59,281 nt of DNA from positions 1-59,281 of the forward strand of contig JAAVZY010000042.1 in the NCBI GenBank assembly GCA_022791945.1, written 5' to 3'. A program made the translations under genes and the position numbers. The notes beneath the pieces were generated by a model. The model did no database searches and had not been told where the DNA came from. It saw nothing but the letters and a program-made list of their open reading frames with translations. This document shows, piece after piece, positions 29,710 to 39,481 of the stretch. The DNA comes from Oscillospiraceae bacterium (GTDB taxonomy: Bacteria; Bacillota; Clostridia; Oscillospirales; Ruminococcaceae). Positions within the stretch are counted from its first letter, which is position 1. The number at the start of each line of letters is the position of its first letter.

Positions 29710-30241
29710 AGCGAATCTGGCCCTGATGGGGGAGCTGGCCGGGATGTATGAGCTGGTGCCTATTCTCTCGTTCAACGCGGCTGGGCTGGATACCCGATTC
29801 GGCCGGGCGGAGCATTTCGTAAGCCGGATTGAGGAGATCTGCGGCAGAAGCGTTATCCGCACCATTCAGGATGCGGAGCCTGTCGGCCCTGCTCACATGA
29901 CGGATCTGATGCTGGTTTCTCCCTGTACGGGAAATACGCTGGCCAAGCTGGCCAATTCCATCACGGATACGCCGGTAACCATGGCGGTGAAAAGCCATTT
30001 GAGAAACAGCAGGCCGGTTGTAATTGCGGTGTCCACCAACGACGCCCTTTCCGGCTGCGCCAAAAATATCGGTATCCTGGCCAACCTGCGGAACTACTAC
30101 TTCGTTCCCATGCGCCAGGACAATCATGAAAAGAAGCCTACCTCCCTGGTAGCAGACTTCTCCCGCGCCCCGGAGGCACTCCAGGCCGCCGTGGAGGGCC
30201 GACAGCTGGAGCCGCTGCTCCTTTCACCCTTTTGTACTTAA
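29657..30241 (+). CDS. dpaB: Dipicolinate synthase subunit B (flavoprotein)
   Basis: LGFAMTGSFCTF, SPCTGNTLAKLANSITDTPVTMAVKSHLRN. Confidence 0.93.
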   Translation: MERMKLGFAMTGSFCTFEANLALMGELAGMYELVPILSFNAAGLDTRFGRAEHFVSRIEEICGRSVIRTIQDAEPVGPAHMTDLMLVSPCTGNTLAKLANSITDTPVTMAVKSHLRNSRPVVIAVSTNDALSGCAKNIGILANLRNYYFVPMRQDNHEKKPTSLVADFSRAPEALQAAVEGRQLEPLLLSPFCT

Positions 30242-30248
30242 CGGCGGG

Positions 30249-30676
30249 AAGGCCGCGAGACGCTGTCTCGCGCTCTGCCAAGGGGATTAAATCCCCTTGG
30301 AACCCGTAATTTTAAGGGCGGAAAAAAGGGGGAGGGCAAGTCTGTACACCCCAGCGAGGGTATGTCCTTGACCTTTGGCAGATAGTGAATGCGTCGTACC
30401 GATTGCCCCGCCTGCTGGAATGAATCTTTTTCTTTACGAAAAAGTGGGTAGGCGGGCGTTCAGTCACGCAGGGAGTACCAGTGAGGAAGGGAGTAAAAAG
30501 TCTGTACAGATTTGGCCCCCACCCCCTCCACGCCCTTAAAAAGACGGGAATCCAAGGGGACGCGTCCCCGATGCGCCGCTAGCGGCGCATCTCAGAATTC
30601 GGCGAAGCCGAATTCCTAAGTGCGTTGTGAAACAACGCACTGCGGTGACTCGAGGGCAGCGCCCTCGAGGTCTTGC
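30249..30676 (-). repeat. Palindrome-mosaic element R9 (core -; C-D-E cassette)
   Basis: CTTTTTCTTTACGAAAAAGTGGGTAGGCGGGCG plus C-D-E-A block 30570-30676. Confidence 0.9.
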
Positions 30677-30697
30677 CCGTTGCGCATAGCAGACTCA

Positions 30698-30728
30698 GAA
30701 GGCCCCGGCATTTTATGCCGGGGCCTTC
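30698..30728. terminator. Hairpin terminator
   Basis: GAAGGCCCCGGCA-tttta-TGCCGGGGCCTTC. Confidence 0.8.
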
Positions 30729-30734
30729 CGCTGC

Positions 30735-32555
30735 TTATCCCTTTGCCTTGGCGTTTGCCTTGGCGCGGAGGTTGTTGTCCAGAATCCGCTTGCGGATGCG
30801 GATATTTTTGGGAGTGACCTCCAGAAGCTCGTCCTCCTTGAGAAACTCCAGGCATTCCTCAAGGCTCATCCGCCGGGGAGGAACCAGCCGCAGAGCGTCG
30901 TCACTGCCGGAAGCGCGCATATTGGTCAGCTGCTTTTTCTTGCAGATATTGACCACCATGTCTTCCGGCTTGGGGGATACGCCGATGACCATGCCCTCGT
31001 AAACCTCTACGCCGGCATCCAAGAACAGAGTGCCCCGTTCCTGGGCGTTGTACATGCCGTAGACCACAGAGGTGCCGTTCTCATAGGAGATCAGGGAGCC
31101 GCCGCTCCGCCGCTGGATGTCGCCCTTATAAGGCTGATAGCCATCGAAGATGGCGTTGAGGATGCCTTCGCCCTTGGTGTCGGTGAGGAACTCGCTCCGA
31201 TAGCCGAAGAGCCCGCGGGAGGGAATCAGAAATTCCAGCCGGGTGCGGCTTCCCACCGGCGTGAGCTGGAGCATCTCGCCCTTTCTGGGCCCCAGCTTTT
31301 CGATCACGCTGCCTACCGCGCTGTCAGGCAGATCGATGAGCAGCCGCTCCATAGGCTCGCAGGTTTTGCCGTCGATCTCCTTCAGCAGGACGCGGGGCGG
31401 ACTGACAGAGAACTCATAGCCCTCCCGGCGCATGGTTTCGATCAGGATGGACAGGTGCATTTCGCCCCGGCCGGCCACGTTCAGGCTGTCGGTATTCTCT
31501 GTTTCCGTCACCCGCAGGGAAACATCCTTGAGCAGCTCCTTGGAGAGCCGCTCCCGGATCTGCCGGGAGGTGACAAATTTTCCTTCCCGGCCCGCAAAGG
31601 GGCTGTCATTGACGGAGAAGGTCATCTCCACCGTAGGCTCGGTAATCTGCACAAAGGGGAGGGGCTCCACCGCCCCCGGAGTGCAGAGGGTGTCCCCGAT
31701 GGTGATGCCGGCGATGCCGGAAAAGATTACAATATCGCCCACCATGGCGGTTTCCACAGGAATCCGCTTCAGCCCCTCGATCTGATTCAGGGAGACGACC
31801 CGGCCCTTATAGGGCTCCTTGGTCTGGTGGTAGTCCGCGATGATTACTTCCTGATTCTGCCGCACCTGTCCCCGTTCGATCCGGCCGATGCCGATCCGGC
31901 CTACGAAGTCGTTGTAATCAATGGCGGAAACCAGAAGCTGCAGTTCCCCTTCGGGATCGCCCTCCGGCGGATCCACATGGCTGAGGATGGCGTCAAAGAG
32001 GGGGGCCAGATCGGCGCCCCTTTCCGGATTGAGAGAGGCGGTACCGTCCCGCCCGGAGCAGAAAATCACAGGGCTTTCCAGCTGTTCCTCGGTGGCGTCC
32101 AGATCCAAAAGCAACTCCAGCACCTCGTCCACCACCTCATAGCAGCGGGCGTCCGGACGATCAATTTTATTGATAGCCAGGATGACCTTGTGGCCCAGAT
32201 CCAGCGCCTTTTTCAGAACGAACCGGGTCTGGGGCATCGGGCCCTCGGCGGCGTCTACCAGAAGAACGACCCCGTTGACCATTTTCAAGATGCGTTCCAC
32301 CTCGCCGCCAAAATCGGCGTGGCCGGGGGTATCGATGATGTTTATTTTTACGCCCTTCCAGTGGGCGGCGGTATTTTTGGCCAGAATGGTGATGCCCCGT
32401 TCCCGCTCGATGGCGTTAGAGTCCATGACCCGGTCGGCTACCACCTGGTTCTCCCGGAACTCGCCGCCTTGCTTGAGCATTTCGTCCACCAGGGTCGTTT
32501 TGCCATGATCAACGTGGGCAATGATGGCGATATTCCGCAGATCTTCTCTTACCAT
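30735..32555 (-). CDS. typA: Translational GTPase TypA/BipA
   Basis: MVREDLRNIAIIAHVDHGKTTLVDEMLKQ, RERGITILAKNTA, DTPGHADFGGEVER. Confidence 0.96.
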   Translation of the reverse strand: MVREDLRNIAIIAHVDHGKTTLVDEMLKQGGEFRENQVVADRVMDSNAIERERGITILAKNTAAHWKGVKINIIDTPGHADFGGEVERILKMVNGVVLLVDAAEGPMPQTRFVLKKALDLGHKVILAINKIDRPDARCYEVVDEVLELLLDLDATEEQLESPVIFCSGRDGTASLNPERGADLAPLFDAILSHVDPPEGDPEGELQLLVSAIDYNDFVGRIGIGRIERGQVRQNQEVIIADYHQTKEPYKGRVVSLNQIEGLKRIPVETAMVGDIVIFSGIAGITIGDTLCTPGAVEPLPFVQITEPTVEMTFSVNDSPFAGREGKFVTSRQIRERLSKELLKDVSLRVTETENTDSLNVAGRGEMHLSILIETMRREGYEFSVSPPRVLLKEIDGKTCEPMERLLIDLPDSAVGSVIEKLGPRKGEMLQLTPVGSRTRLEFLIPSRGLFGYRSEFLTDTKGEGILNAIFDGYQPYKGDIQRRSGGSLISYENGTSVVYGMYNAQERGTLFLDAGVEVYEGMVIGVSPKPEDMVVNICKKKQLTNMRASGSDDALRLVPPRRMSLEECLEFLKEDELLEVTPKNIRIRKRILDNNLRAKANAKAKG

Positions 32556-32830
32556 TCGGATTTGCTTCTCCTTTCCAGTTTCCAGCACGCATTACACAGG
32601 ATGCTTTACATATTCCGCGGTTCATTTTACCACGTTTGTCCGCAGGATAAAAGGGCTTCCGGCATTTTTTAGCATCTCCTCCAGAAAACCCCGTTCCCGC
32701 TAAGCTCTATCTGTACGCTTTTTGCAGGAAGCGGGCGTCTTCGGGAGGCATCCCGCTGAAAAAAATGGACGAAGAACGGGGACTCTCTATACAGATATAT
32801 TAACAGTTCGTTCACACACCGGAACGGGGT

Positions 32831-32853
32831 ATATGTTACAATTTGTAACATAT
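32831..32853. promoter_or_regulatory. Perfect 11+1+11 inverted repeat, operator-like
   Basis: ATATGTTACAA-T-TTGTAACATAT. Confidence 0.5.
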
Positions 32854-32892
32854 AGGGATATGCTTCTCTAAAAAGTTGTATTCTGCAGAGGG

Positions 32893-33342
32893 GAAGACCT
32901 CGAGGACCCTGCGAGCCTCCTGCCAAGGGGACGCGTCCCCTTGGATTCCCTTCTTTTGGGGGTTATGGGGTGTTGGATTTCAGCTCCTGCCTCGCTGATG
33001 CCCTCTGCGTGGTCGATCGCCCGCCTACCCATTTTTTCGTAAAGAAAAAATTCATTCCTACAGGCGGGGTAGAGGCTGCGACGCAGAGAGCGTCGAGCGT
33101 GTCCTGCTGCGCACATACTTTCTGCGGCTCAGGAAGTACCCCACACGCAGGAGGGAGCTTTTTTCTTTACGAAAAAAGCGTACTGCGGGAATCAGACTCT
33201 CTGCGTGGCAGAAAGAAGGAAGTCTGTACAGACTTAACCCACCCCTTTTCCGCCCTTAAAAAAGATGGGATTCCAAAGGGACGCGTCCACGGTGCGTCCT
33301 TTCACGACGCACCGCAGAGCGCGAGACAGCGTCTCGCGGCCT
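32893..33342 (+). repeat. Palindrome-mosaic element R10 (core +)
   Basis: Core plus E-like hairpin 33292-33312 with inverted loop. Confidence 0.92.
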
Positions 33343-33387
33343 TCCGGCAGAATCCTGCCCGGATTTGTAATTTCTTACGGAATGTTC

Positions 33388-33416
33388 TTGCAAAATGCGT
33401 TTGGATTCGATAAAAT
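33388..33416 (+). promoter_or_regulatory. SigA-like promoter of CdaR-family regulator
   Basis: TTGCAA-17-TAAAAT. Confidence 0.6.
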
Positions 33417-33483
33417 AGAGATAGCCGTAGACACTCGCAGCCGGTTCCGGCCAGCGAAACTATGAGAATAGAGGGGTTAGCTT

Positions 33484-34569
33484 ATGTCAAACAGACTTTT
33501 TCAGGGCGTCGTTCATCAAATGCGCGATACCATCAACCGCGTCATAGGCGTTGTTGACGATACTGCAACGATTATTGCCTGCAGTGAGCTCTCCAAAATT
33601 GGCACCAACAATGAATATATCGCCCTGGATATTGTGGAGACAAACGACGTATTTCTCCGGGACGGTTACACCTATAAGCCCTTCGGTTCCCACACCAAGC
33701 CGGAATATGCAGTATTCGTGGAAGGCATTGACGATCAGGCGTCCAAATTTGCCCAGCTGATCGCAATCTCCCTTTCCAGCATCAAGCAGTATTACGACGA
33801 AAAGTATGACAAAAACAACTTCATTAAAAATATCGTTCTGGACAACATCCTTCCCGGCGATGTATACGTAAAGGCCCGGGAGCTCCATTTCTCCAGCGAC
33901 GCCAGCCGGGTGGCCCTGCTGATTCGGATCCTTTCTACCAACGAGGTGTCCGCTTACGATGTGATCCAGAACCTTTTCCCGGACAAGCAGAAGGATTATG
34001 TATTCAGCATCAACGAGACGGACATTGTGCTGATCAAGGAAACCAAGGCGGGCATCGAGGCCAAGGATCTGGAAAAGCTGGCGGGTTCCATTGTGGACAC
34101 CCTCAGCAGTGAGTTCTACACCAAGGCTACCGTTGGCATCGGCACCACGGTAGTGGGGCTCAAGGATCTGGCCCGCTCCTTTAAGGAAGCGCAGATTGCC
34201 CTTGAGGTGGGCAAGGTCTTCGATACGGAGCAGAACATTGTCTGCTACGATAACCTGGGCATTGCCCGGCTGATTTACCAGCTGCCCACCACCCTCTGCG
34301 AGACTTTCCTGAAGGATATTTTCAAGCAGGGCTCCATTGAGTCCCTGGATCAGGAGACGCTGTTCACCATCCATAAATTCTTTGAGAACAATCTGAACGT
34401 TTCCGAAACCTCCCGGAAGCTGTTTGTCCACCGGAATACCCTGGTATATCGGCTGGAGAAAATCAAAAAGCTCACCGGTTTGGATCTGCGGGAGTTCGAT
34501 CACGCCATCGTCTTTAAAATCGCGCTGATGGTGAAGAAATATCTGACCTCCACGCCCACCAAATTCTGA
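33484..34569 (+). CDS. CdaR/PucR-family transcriptional regulator
   Basis: C-terminal HTH NNLNVSETSRKLFVHRNTLVYRLEKIKKLTGLDLREFD. Confidence 0.88.
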   Translation: MSNRLFQGVVHQMRDTINRVIGVVDDTATIIACSELSKIGTNNEYIALDIVETNDVFLRDGYTYKPFGSHTKPEYAVFVEGIDDQASKFAQLIAISLSSIKQYYDEKYDKNNFIKNIVLDNILPGDVYVKARELHFSSDASRVALLIRILSTNEVSAYDVIQNLFPDKQKDYVFSINETDIVLIKETKAGIEAKDLEKLAGSIVDTLSSEFYTKATVGIGTTVVGLKDLARSFKEAQIALEVGKVFDTEQNIVCYDNLGIARLIYQLPTTLCETFLKDIFKQGSIESLDQETLFTIHKFFENNLNVSETSRKLFVHRNTLVYRLEKIKKLTGLDLREFDHAIVFKIALMVKKYLTSTPTKF

Positions 34570-34731
34570 GAATGGTTTGATATTGGACAGGCGCCGGCAA
34601 CCAGCCACTGCTTTTGCGGCAAGGGGTTGGTTGCTGAAGCCATGTCTGGCATAGATGTGAAAAAAGAGAGAAAACAGAAAGAGAAAACGCAGCGGGTAGA
34701 TTCATGAAAAAGAACAGGAGAGCATTCCGGC

Positions 34732-35427
34732 ATGATCCATTTTAACCATGTCTCGTTGAAGTATGACAACAAAACAACTGCTTTGCGGGACATCAATCTG
34801 CATGTGGAGAGCGGTGAATTTGTATTCATCGTGGGCGCCTCGGGCGCGGGGAAAAGCTCCATCATCAAGCTCCTCCTCCGGGAGCGGGTCGCGTCCGGGG
34901 GCTCCGTTACGGTCAACGGCATCAACGTCAGCAGGCTCCGCCAGCGGCAGATCCCTTACTACCGCCGGAAGCTGGGGGTTGTGTTCCAGGACTTCCGGCT
35001 GATTCCGGAAATGACCGTTTATGACAATGTGGCCTTCAGCCTGCGGGTGACGGACACCTCCAACAAATTCATCCGCAACCGGGTGCCCTACATACTGAAT
35101 TTGATGGGGCTGGCCCACAAGGCCAAAAGCTATCCCAACGAAATCTCCGGCGGCGAACAGCAGCGGGTTGCCCTGGCAAGGGCCCTGGTGAACGATCCGC
35201 CGATCATCATAGCGGACGAGCCCACCGGAAACATCGATCCGGAGCTGTCCTATGAAATTGTAGAGCTCCTTCAGGGGATCAACCAGTGCGGCACCACCGT
35301 GCTGATGGTTACCCATGAGCAGGAGATGGTCCGCCGCTTCGGCGGCCGGATTGTGACCATTGACAGCGGACAGGTGGTCTTTGATGACGTAGTCCCGCCG
35401 GACGGCAGATTGGCGGGTGTAATATGA
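34732..35427 (+). CDS. ftsE: Cell division ATP-binding protein FtsE
   Basis: MIHFNHVSLKYDN..., GASGAGKSSIIKLL, followed by FtsX. Confidence 0.94.
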   Translation: MIHFNHVSLKYDNKTTALRDINLHVESGEFVFIVGASGAGKSSIIKLLLRERVASGGSVTVNGINVSRLRQRQIPYYRRKLGVVFQDFRLIPEMTVYDNVAFSLRVTDTSNKFIRNRVPYILNLMGLAHKAKSYPNEISGGEQQRVALARALVNDPPIIIADEPTGNIDPELSYEIVELLQGINQCGTTVLMVTHEQEMVRRFGGRIVTIDSGQVVFDDVVPPDGRLAGVI

Positions 35428-36326
35428 GAGGCTCCAGCTTTCGCTATCTGATGAAGACCGGTATCCGCAACCTGTGGAGAAACCGGGTAATGGCTTTCAC
35501 CTCCATTGGAGTGCTGACCACCTGTCTGCTGCTGGTAGGGGCCACCTATCTGCTGACCCTGAATGTGAACAACATGGTAGGGTTTGTAGAGCAGCAGACC
35601 GAAATGAGCGTTATTCTGGAGGAAGGCCGCACGTCCGTTGAGATCGATCAGATCCGGACGGAGCTTCTGGCCAATGACAACGTGGAGTCCATTGAGTTTA
35701 TTTCCAGCGCCCAGGGCCTGGAAAACCAGAAGGCCGCTATGGGGGACGATGGGATTCTTCTGGACGGGCTGCCATACAATCCGATTCCGGATGTGTTTAC
35801 CGTTCGTGTGAAGGACATTTCCCTGACGGTGGCCACCCAGGAGCAGCTCCGGCGGATTGAGGGAGTCGAGACGGTGAACGCCTCCGGGGAGGTGGCGGAC
35901 ACCTTTACCAGCCTGCAAAGGGTGATCGGAACGGTTGGAAGCGCGGTGATCCTGGCCTTGGGCGTGATTTCCCTGGTGATCATTGCAAACACCATCCGGG
36001 CCACAATCTTTGCCCGGCGCAAGGAAATCAATATTATGAAGTTTGTGGGCGCTACGAACTCCTTTATCCGGATTCCATTCCTGGTGGAAGGGTTCATGCT
36101 GGGGCTGATTTCCGCAATCATTGCTTTTCTGGCGGTATGGTGCGCCTATCACTATCTGACCCAGGCGCTGACCACGGACGTGAACAGCTTTTTGCAGGCA
36201 ATGTTCGCCCACATCATTCCCTTTGAGCAGTTGAGCTTGGATCTGGGCATCTTTTTCGGCGTAACCGGGACGGTGCTCGGCACCTTCGGCAGCGCCATCA
36301 GCATCCGCAACCACGTGAGAGTGTGA
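35424..36326 (+). CDS. ftsX: Cell division permease FtsX
   Basis: Overlaps ftsE stop; FtsX-type N-terminus and four TM segments. Confidence 0.93.
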   Translation: MRGSSFRYLMKTGIRNLWRNRVMAFTSIGVLTTCLLLVGATYLLTLNVNNMVGFVEQQTEMSVILEEGRTSVEIDQIRTELLANDNVESIEFISSAQGLENQKAAMGDDGILLDGLPYNPIPDVFTVRVKDISLTVATQEQLRRIEGVETVNASGEVADTFTSLQRVIGTVGSAVILALGVISLVIIANTIRATIFARRKEINIMKFVGATNSFIRIPFLVEGFMLGLISAIIAFLAVWCAYHYLTQALTTDVNSFLQAMFAHIIPFEQLSLDLGIFFGVTGTVLGTFGSAISIRNHVRV

Positions 36327-36331
36327 GTGCT

Positions 36332-36520
36332 AAGACCTCGAGGGCTCTGCCCTCGAGCTCCTGCCAAAGGGACGCGTCCCTTTGGAATCCCATCTTTTTT
36401 TAAGGGCGGAAAAAGGGGTGGGGTCAAAGTCTGTACAGGCTTTCAATCAGTATCACAAATCCAAGTCTGTACAAGACACACGGAATACGCTTTTTTCGTA
36501 AAGAAAAGAGCTGTTCCTGC
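36332..36520 (-). repeat. Palindrome-mosaic element R11 (decayed/truncated, core -)
   Basis: A and B hairpins, AAGGGCGGAAAAAGGGGTGGGGTCAAAGTCTGTACAGGCTTT, one H hairpin TTTTTTCGTAAAGAAAAGA. Confidence 0.8.
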
Positions 36521-36643
36521 AAGCATGACGCGGGTGCCGCGCTCTTCATTTCTGACTGGATGATGAGTACTGGAATATTGGGTATACAAATTTTATAATC
36601 AATAAAAGAGAGAAACAGATGGGGTAGGAAAGGGGTTTGGGCA

Positions 36644-37840
36644 ATGAGAAGCTATCTTCGGCGGAATCGGCTGAAAATCCTGGCAACCGGTCTGGCAGTA
36701 TGTATGCTGTCGTTGGTGCTGCTCGGGGTATTTTCCACCACTGCCGCTGCGGTGGAGGGGGACGATAAATCCATTGAGGAACTGGAGCAGGATAAAAAGG
36801 AGCTCAACGACAAGATCAAGGCGGCGGAACAGAATCTGAAAAGCATCAGCGCCCAGAAGTCTGCCGAGCAGAACAAGCAGCAGCAGCTGGAAGGCGAAAT
36901 CGGCGCTGTTCAGGAGCAGATCGGCCTCTATATGGACAAAATCGATCTGGTGACCAACGCCATTGCCCAGAAGGAAGTGGAGATTGATCAGAAGCTGGAG
37001 GAAATCGCCCTCAGCGAGGAGCAGTTTGCCCGGCGGGTGCGAGCTATGTACATCAGCAACACCTCCAACAGCACCCTGAACACCATCCTGACCGCCAAGA
37101 GCTTTGCGGATATGCTGAACCAGACAGAGATCCTGCGCCGGGTATCCGAATCGGATCAGCAGATGATTTCCGATTTGAATCAGCAGAAAAAGGAGCTCAT
37201 GGAGCTGAAAACCGGCCTTGAGGAGGAGCAGGAGGATCTCTCCTCCACCAAGGCGAGCTTTGATCAGCAAAACCAGCAGCTGAGCGTTCTCCTTGCCCAG
37301 AGCGAAGCTGCGGAAAGTGAACTGCTCCAGCAGGAAAAGCAGTATATGCTCAATAAGGAGAAGTACGCCAAGGAGATCAAGGCCATTGAGCAGGAGATCG
37401 AGCGTGTCATCGCCGCCAACGCAGGTGCGGATGCCTACGGCGACGGTGTGCTGAAATGGCCGCTCCCCAACAATAAGAAAATCTCGTCCTATTTCGGCTG
37501 GCGGGTGCTCTATGGCCGACAGGACTATCATACAGGCATTGACATTCCGGCTTCAATGGGAACCTCTATCCAGGCGGCAGACGCAGGAAAGGTAATTCTT
37601 GTGCAAAAGTCCGGCACCGGTTATGGCTGGCATGTGGTAGTTGACCACGGAGGCGGGATTGTTACTCTGTACGCCCATGCCAGCGCTATTTACGTGAACA
37701 CCAACCAGATGGTGAAGAAGGGGCAGTCCCTGGCGGGGGTAGGCTCAACGGGCAACTCCACGGGCAACCATCTGCATTTTGAGGTGCGGGTGAACAACAA
37801 GCAGATCAACCCGCTGAACTATGTGAAGCAGCCTGCCTGA
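36644..37840 (+). CDS. M23 peptidoglycan hydrolase with N-terminal coiled coil (EnvC/PcsB-like FtsEX partner)
   Basis: Signal-like N-terminus, coiled coil, YHTGIDIPASMGTSIQAADAGKV, HLHFEVRVNNKQINPLNYV. Confidence 0.9.
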   Translation: MRSYLRRNRLKILATGLAVCMLSLVLLGVFSTTAAAVEGDDKSIEELEQDKKELNDKIKAAEQNLKSISAQKSAEQNKQQQLEGEIGAVQEQIGLYMDKIDLVTNAIAQKEVEIDQKLEEIALSEEQFARRVRAMYISNTSNSTLNTILTAKSFADMLNQTEILRRVSESDQQMISDLNQQKKELMELKTGLEEEQEDLSSTKASFDQQNQQLSVLLAQSEAAESELLQQEKQYMLNKEKYAKEIKAIEQEIERVIAANAGADAYGDGVLKWPLPNNKKISSYFGWRVLYGRQDYHTGIDIPASMGTSIQAADAGKVILVQKSGTGYGWHVVVDHGGGIVTLYAHASAIYVNTNQMVKKGQSLAGVGSTGNSTGNHLHFEVRVNNKQINPLNYVKQPA

Positions 37841-37890
37841 CAGGCTGCCCGGCCTGATAAGCTCATCTGAAAGAAGAAACGGGGAACTCT

Positions 37891-39114
37891 ATGAATAAGA
37901 AAATACCGCTGGGAGCTGCGATTGCTTTTATGGTGGTGGTGGCGGGCTTGACCTTCTGCATTACCATGATGGTATCCCTGAACCATTTCAACACAATGGT
38001 GCTGAACGTGAAGGAGCGGGAAGAGGTATACAAAAAGCTGGCGGACGTTGACCGGGAATCCCGGCAGCGATACGCGGGCCAGATTGATGAGGAATACCTG
38101 TCTGATTCCATCTCCCGGGGATATGTGCGGGGGCTGGGGGACGCCTATTCCTCCTACCTGACCAAGGATGAGTATGAGGAGCGGCTCCAGGAGCAGAACG
38201 GCCAGTTGGTTTCCATTGGCGCGACCATTGTCAAGGACACCACCGGCTACATGCGGATCCGGAAGGTGATTGCCGGCTCTCCCGCCGAGCAGGAGGGCCT
38301 CCGGCAGGGGGATCTGCTGATCTCCCTGGATGGGGTGGATCTCCAGGCTGTGAGCCAGACTGCCGCTGAGCGGCTGCTGAAAGGCCAGGAGGGCACCAAG
38401 GTAGCCATTGTCTACCGGCGGGACGGGGTGGACGCCTCTGAGGACTTCACCCGCCGGGCGCTGGAGATGGAGTATATTGAGTACCGGATGATTGACACCA
38501 ACGGGTACATTAAAATCACTGATTTCAACAGCCGGACCTTTTCCCAGTTCAAGAAGGCGGCGGACAGCCTGATCCGCCAGGGGGCTACCGGGCTGATTCT
38601 GGATGTGCGGGACAACACCTCCGATTCGGTGAACGCGGCGGCGGATGTTCTGGATATGCTTCTGCCCGGGGGAACCCTGGGTACGATTGTGGAGAAGGGG
38701 ACCTCCGGCGATGTAAGCCGGGAGCTGGTTTCGGATCAGTATGAGGTGGCGCTGCCCATGGTGGTGCTGATCAACAGCCGGACGGGCTGTGCGGCGGAGT
38801 TTTTCGCCGCGGGACTCCGGGATTTCCGGCAGGGGGATGAGAGCTTAAAGCGGGCCCAGTGCGTAGGGACCCAGACCCTGGGAAAATCGGCCATACAGGA
38901 GCTTCTGCCTCTGGTTGACGGCAGCGCCCTGAACCTGACCACGGCTCATTTCCTCACCCCGGACGGAACGGATCTGGCGGGTGCGGGCATCAAGCCGGAT
39001 TATGAGGTGAGGCTCTCAGCGGAGCAGGAGCAGGGCTTCGATCAGCTGACCGACGAAACCGATCCGCAAATCCGGAAGGCGCTGGAGGTAGTGAACTCCA
39101 GAAAGCTTTCTTAG
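37891..39114 (+). CDS. S41 C-terminal processing peptidase (PDZ)
   Basis: PDZ domain; VVLINSRTGCAAEFFAAGLRDF and GTQTLGKSAIQE motifs. Confidence 0.9.
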   Translation: MNKKIPLGAAIAFMVVVAGLTFCITMMVSLNHFNTMVLNVKEREEVYKKLADVDRESRQRYAGQIDEEYLSDSISRGYVRGLGDAYSSYLTKDEYEERLQEQNGQLVSIGATIVKDTTGYMRIRKVIAGSPAEQEGLRQGDLLISLDGVDLQAVSQTAAERLLKGQEGTKVAIVYRRDGVDASEDFTRRALEMEYIEYRMIDTNGYIKITDFNSRTFSQFKKAADSLIRQGATGLILDVRDNTSDSVNAAADVLDMLLPGGTLGTIVEKGTSGDVSRELVSDQYEVALPMVVLINSRTGCAAEFFAAGLRDFRQGDESLKRAQCVGTQTLGKSAIQELLPLVDGSALNLTTAHFLTPDGTDLAGAGIKPDYEVRLSAEQEQGFDQLTDETDPQIRKALEVVNSRKLS

Positions 39115-39129
39115 ATGTTGTCACAACGG

Positions 39130-39449
39130 GAAGGCCGCGAGACGCTGTCTCGAGTCTCCGCGATGCGCCGCTAGCGGCGCATCGGGGACTCGTCCCCTTG
39201 GATTCCCGTCTTTTTTGGGGGTTATGGGGGAGGGGACGGGCAAAGCCCGTCCCCTCCTGTTTCGCTGGTACTCCCTGCGTGAATCAGACTTGCTGCGCGG
39301 CAGGAATCCGGAAGTCTGTACAGACTTGACCCCACCCCTTTTTCCGCCCTTAAAAGCCCTTAAAAAATTATGGGTTCCAAGGGGATTTAGATCCCCGATG
39401 CGCCGCTGGCGGCGCATCGCGGAGACTCGAGGCTCTGCCTCGAGGTCTT
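39130..39449 (+). repeat. Palindrome-mosaic element R12 (core deleted; modules A,C,B,G,I,B,C,A)
   Basis: Lacks both TTTTTTC hairpins but keeps GAAGTCTGTACAGACTTGACCCC and GAGGGGACGGGC-aaa-GCCCGTCCCCTC. Confidence 0.88.
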
Positions 39450-39481
39450 CCTGTGCTTATTGAGGGGGAGACAGCTACTAT

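Noticed and set aside
31455-32672. 405-aa plus-strand ORF opposite typA
   Set aside because: Shadow of the unambiguous typA reading frame.
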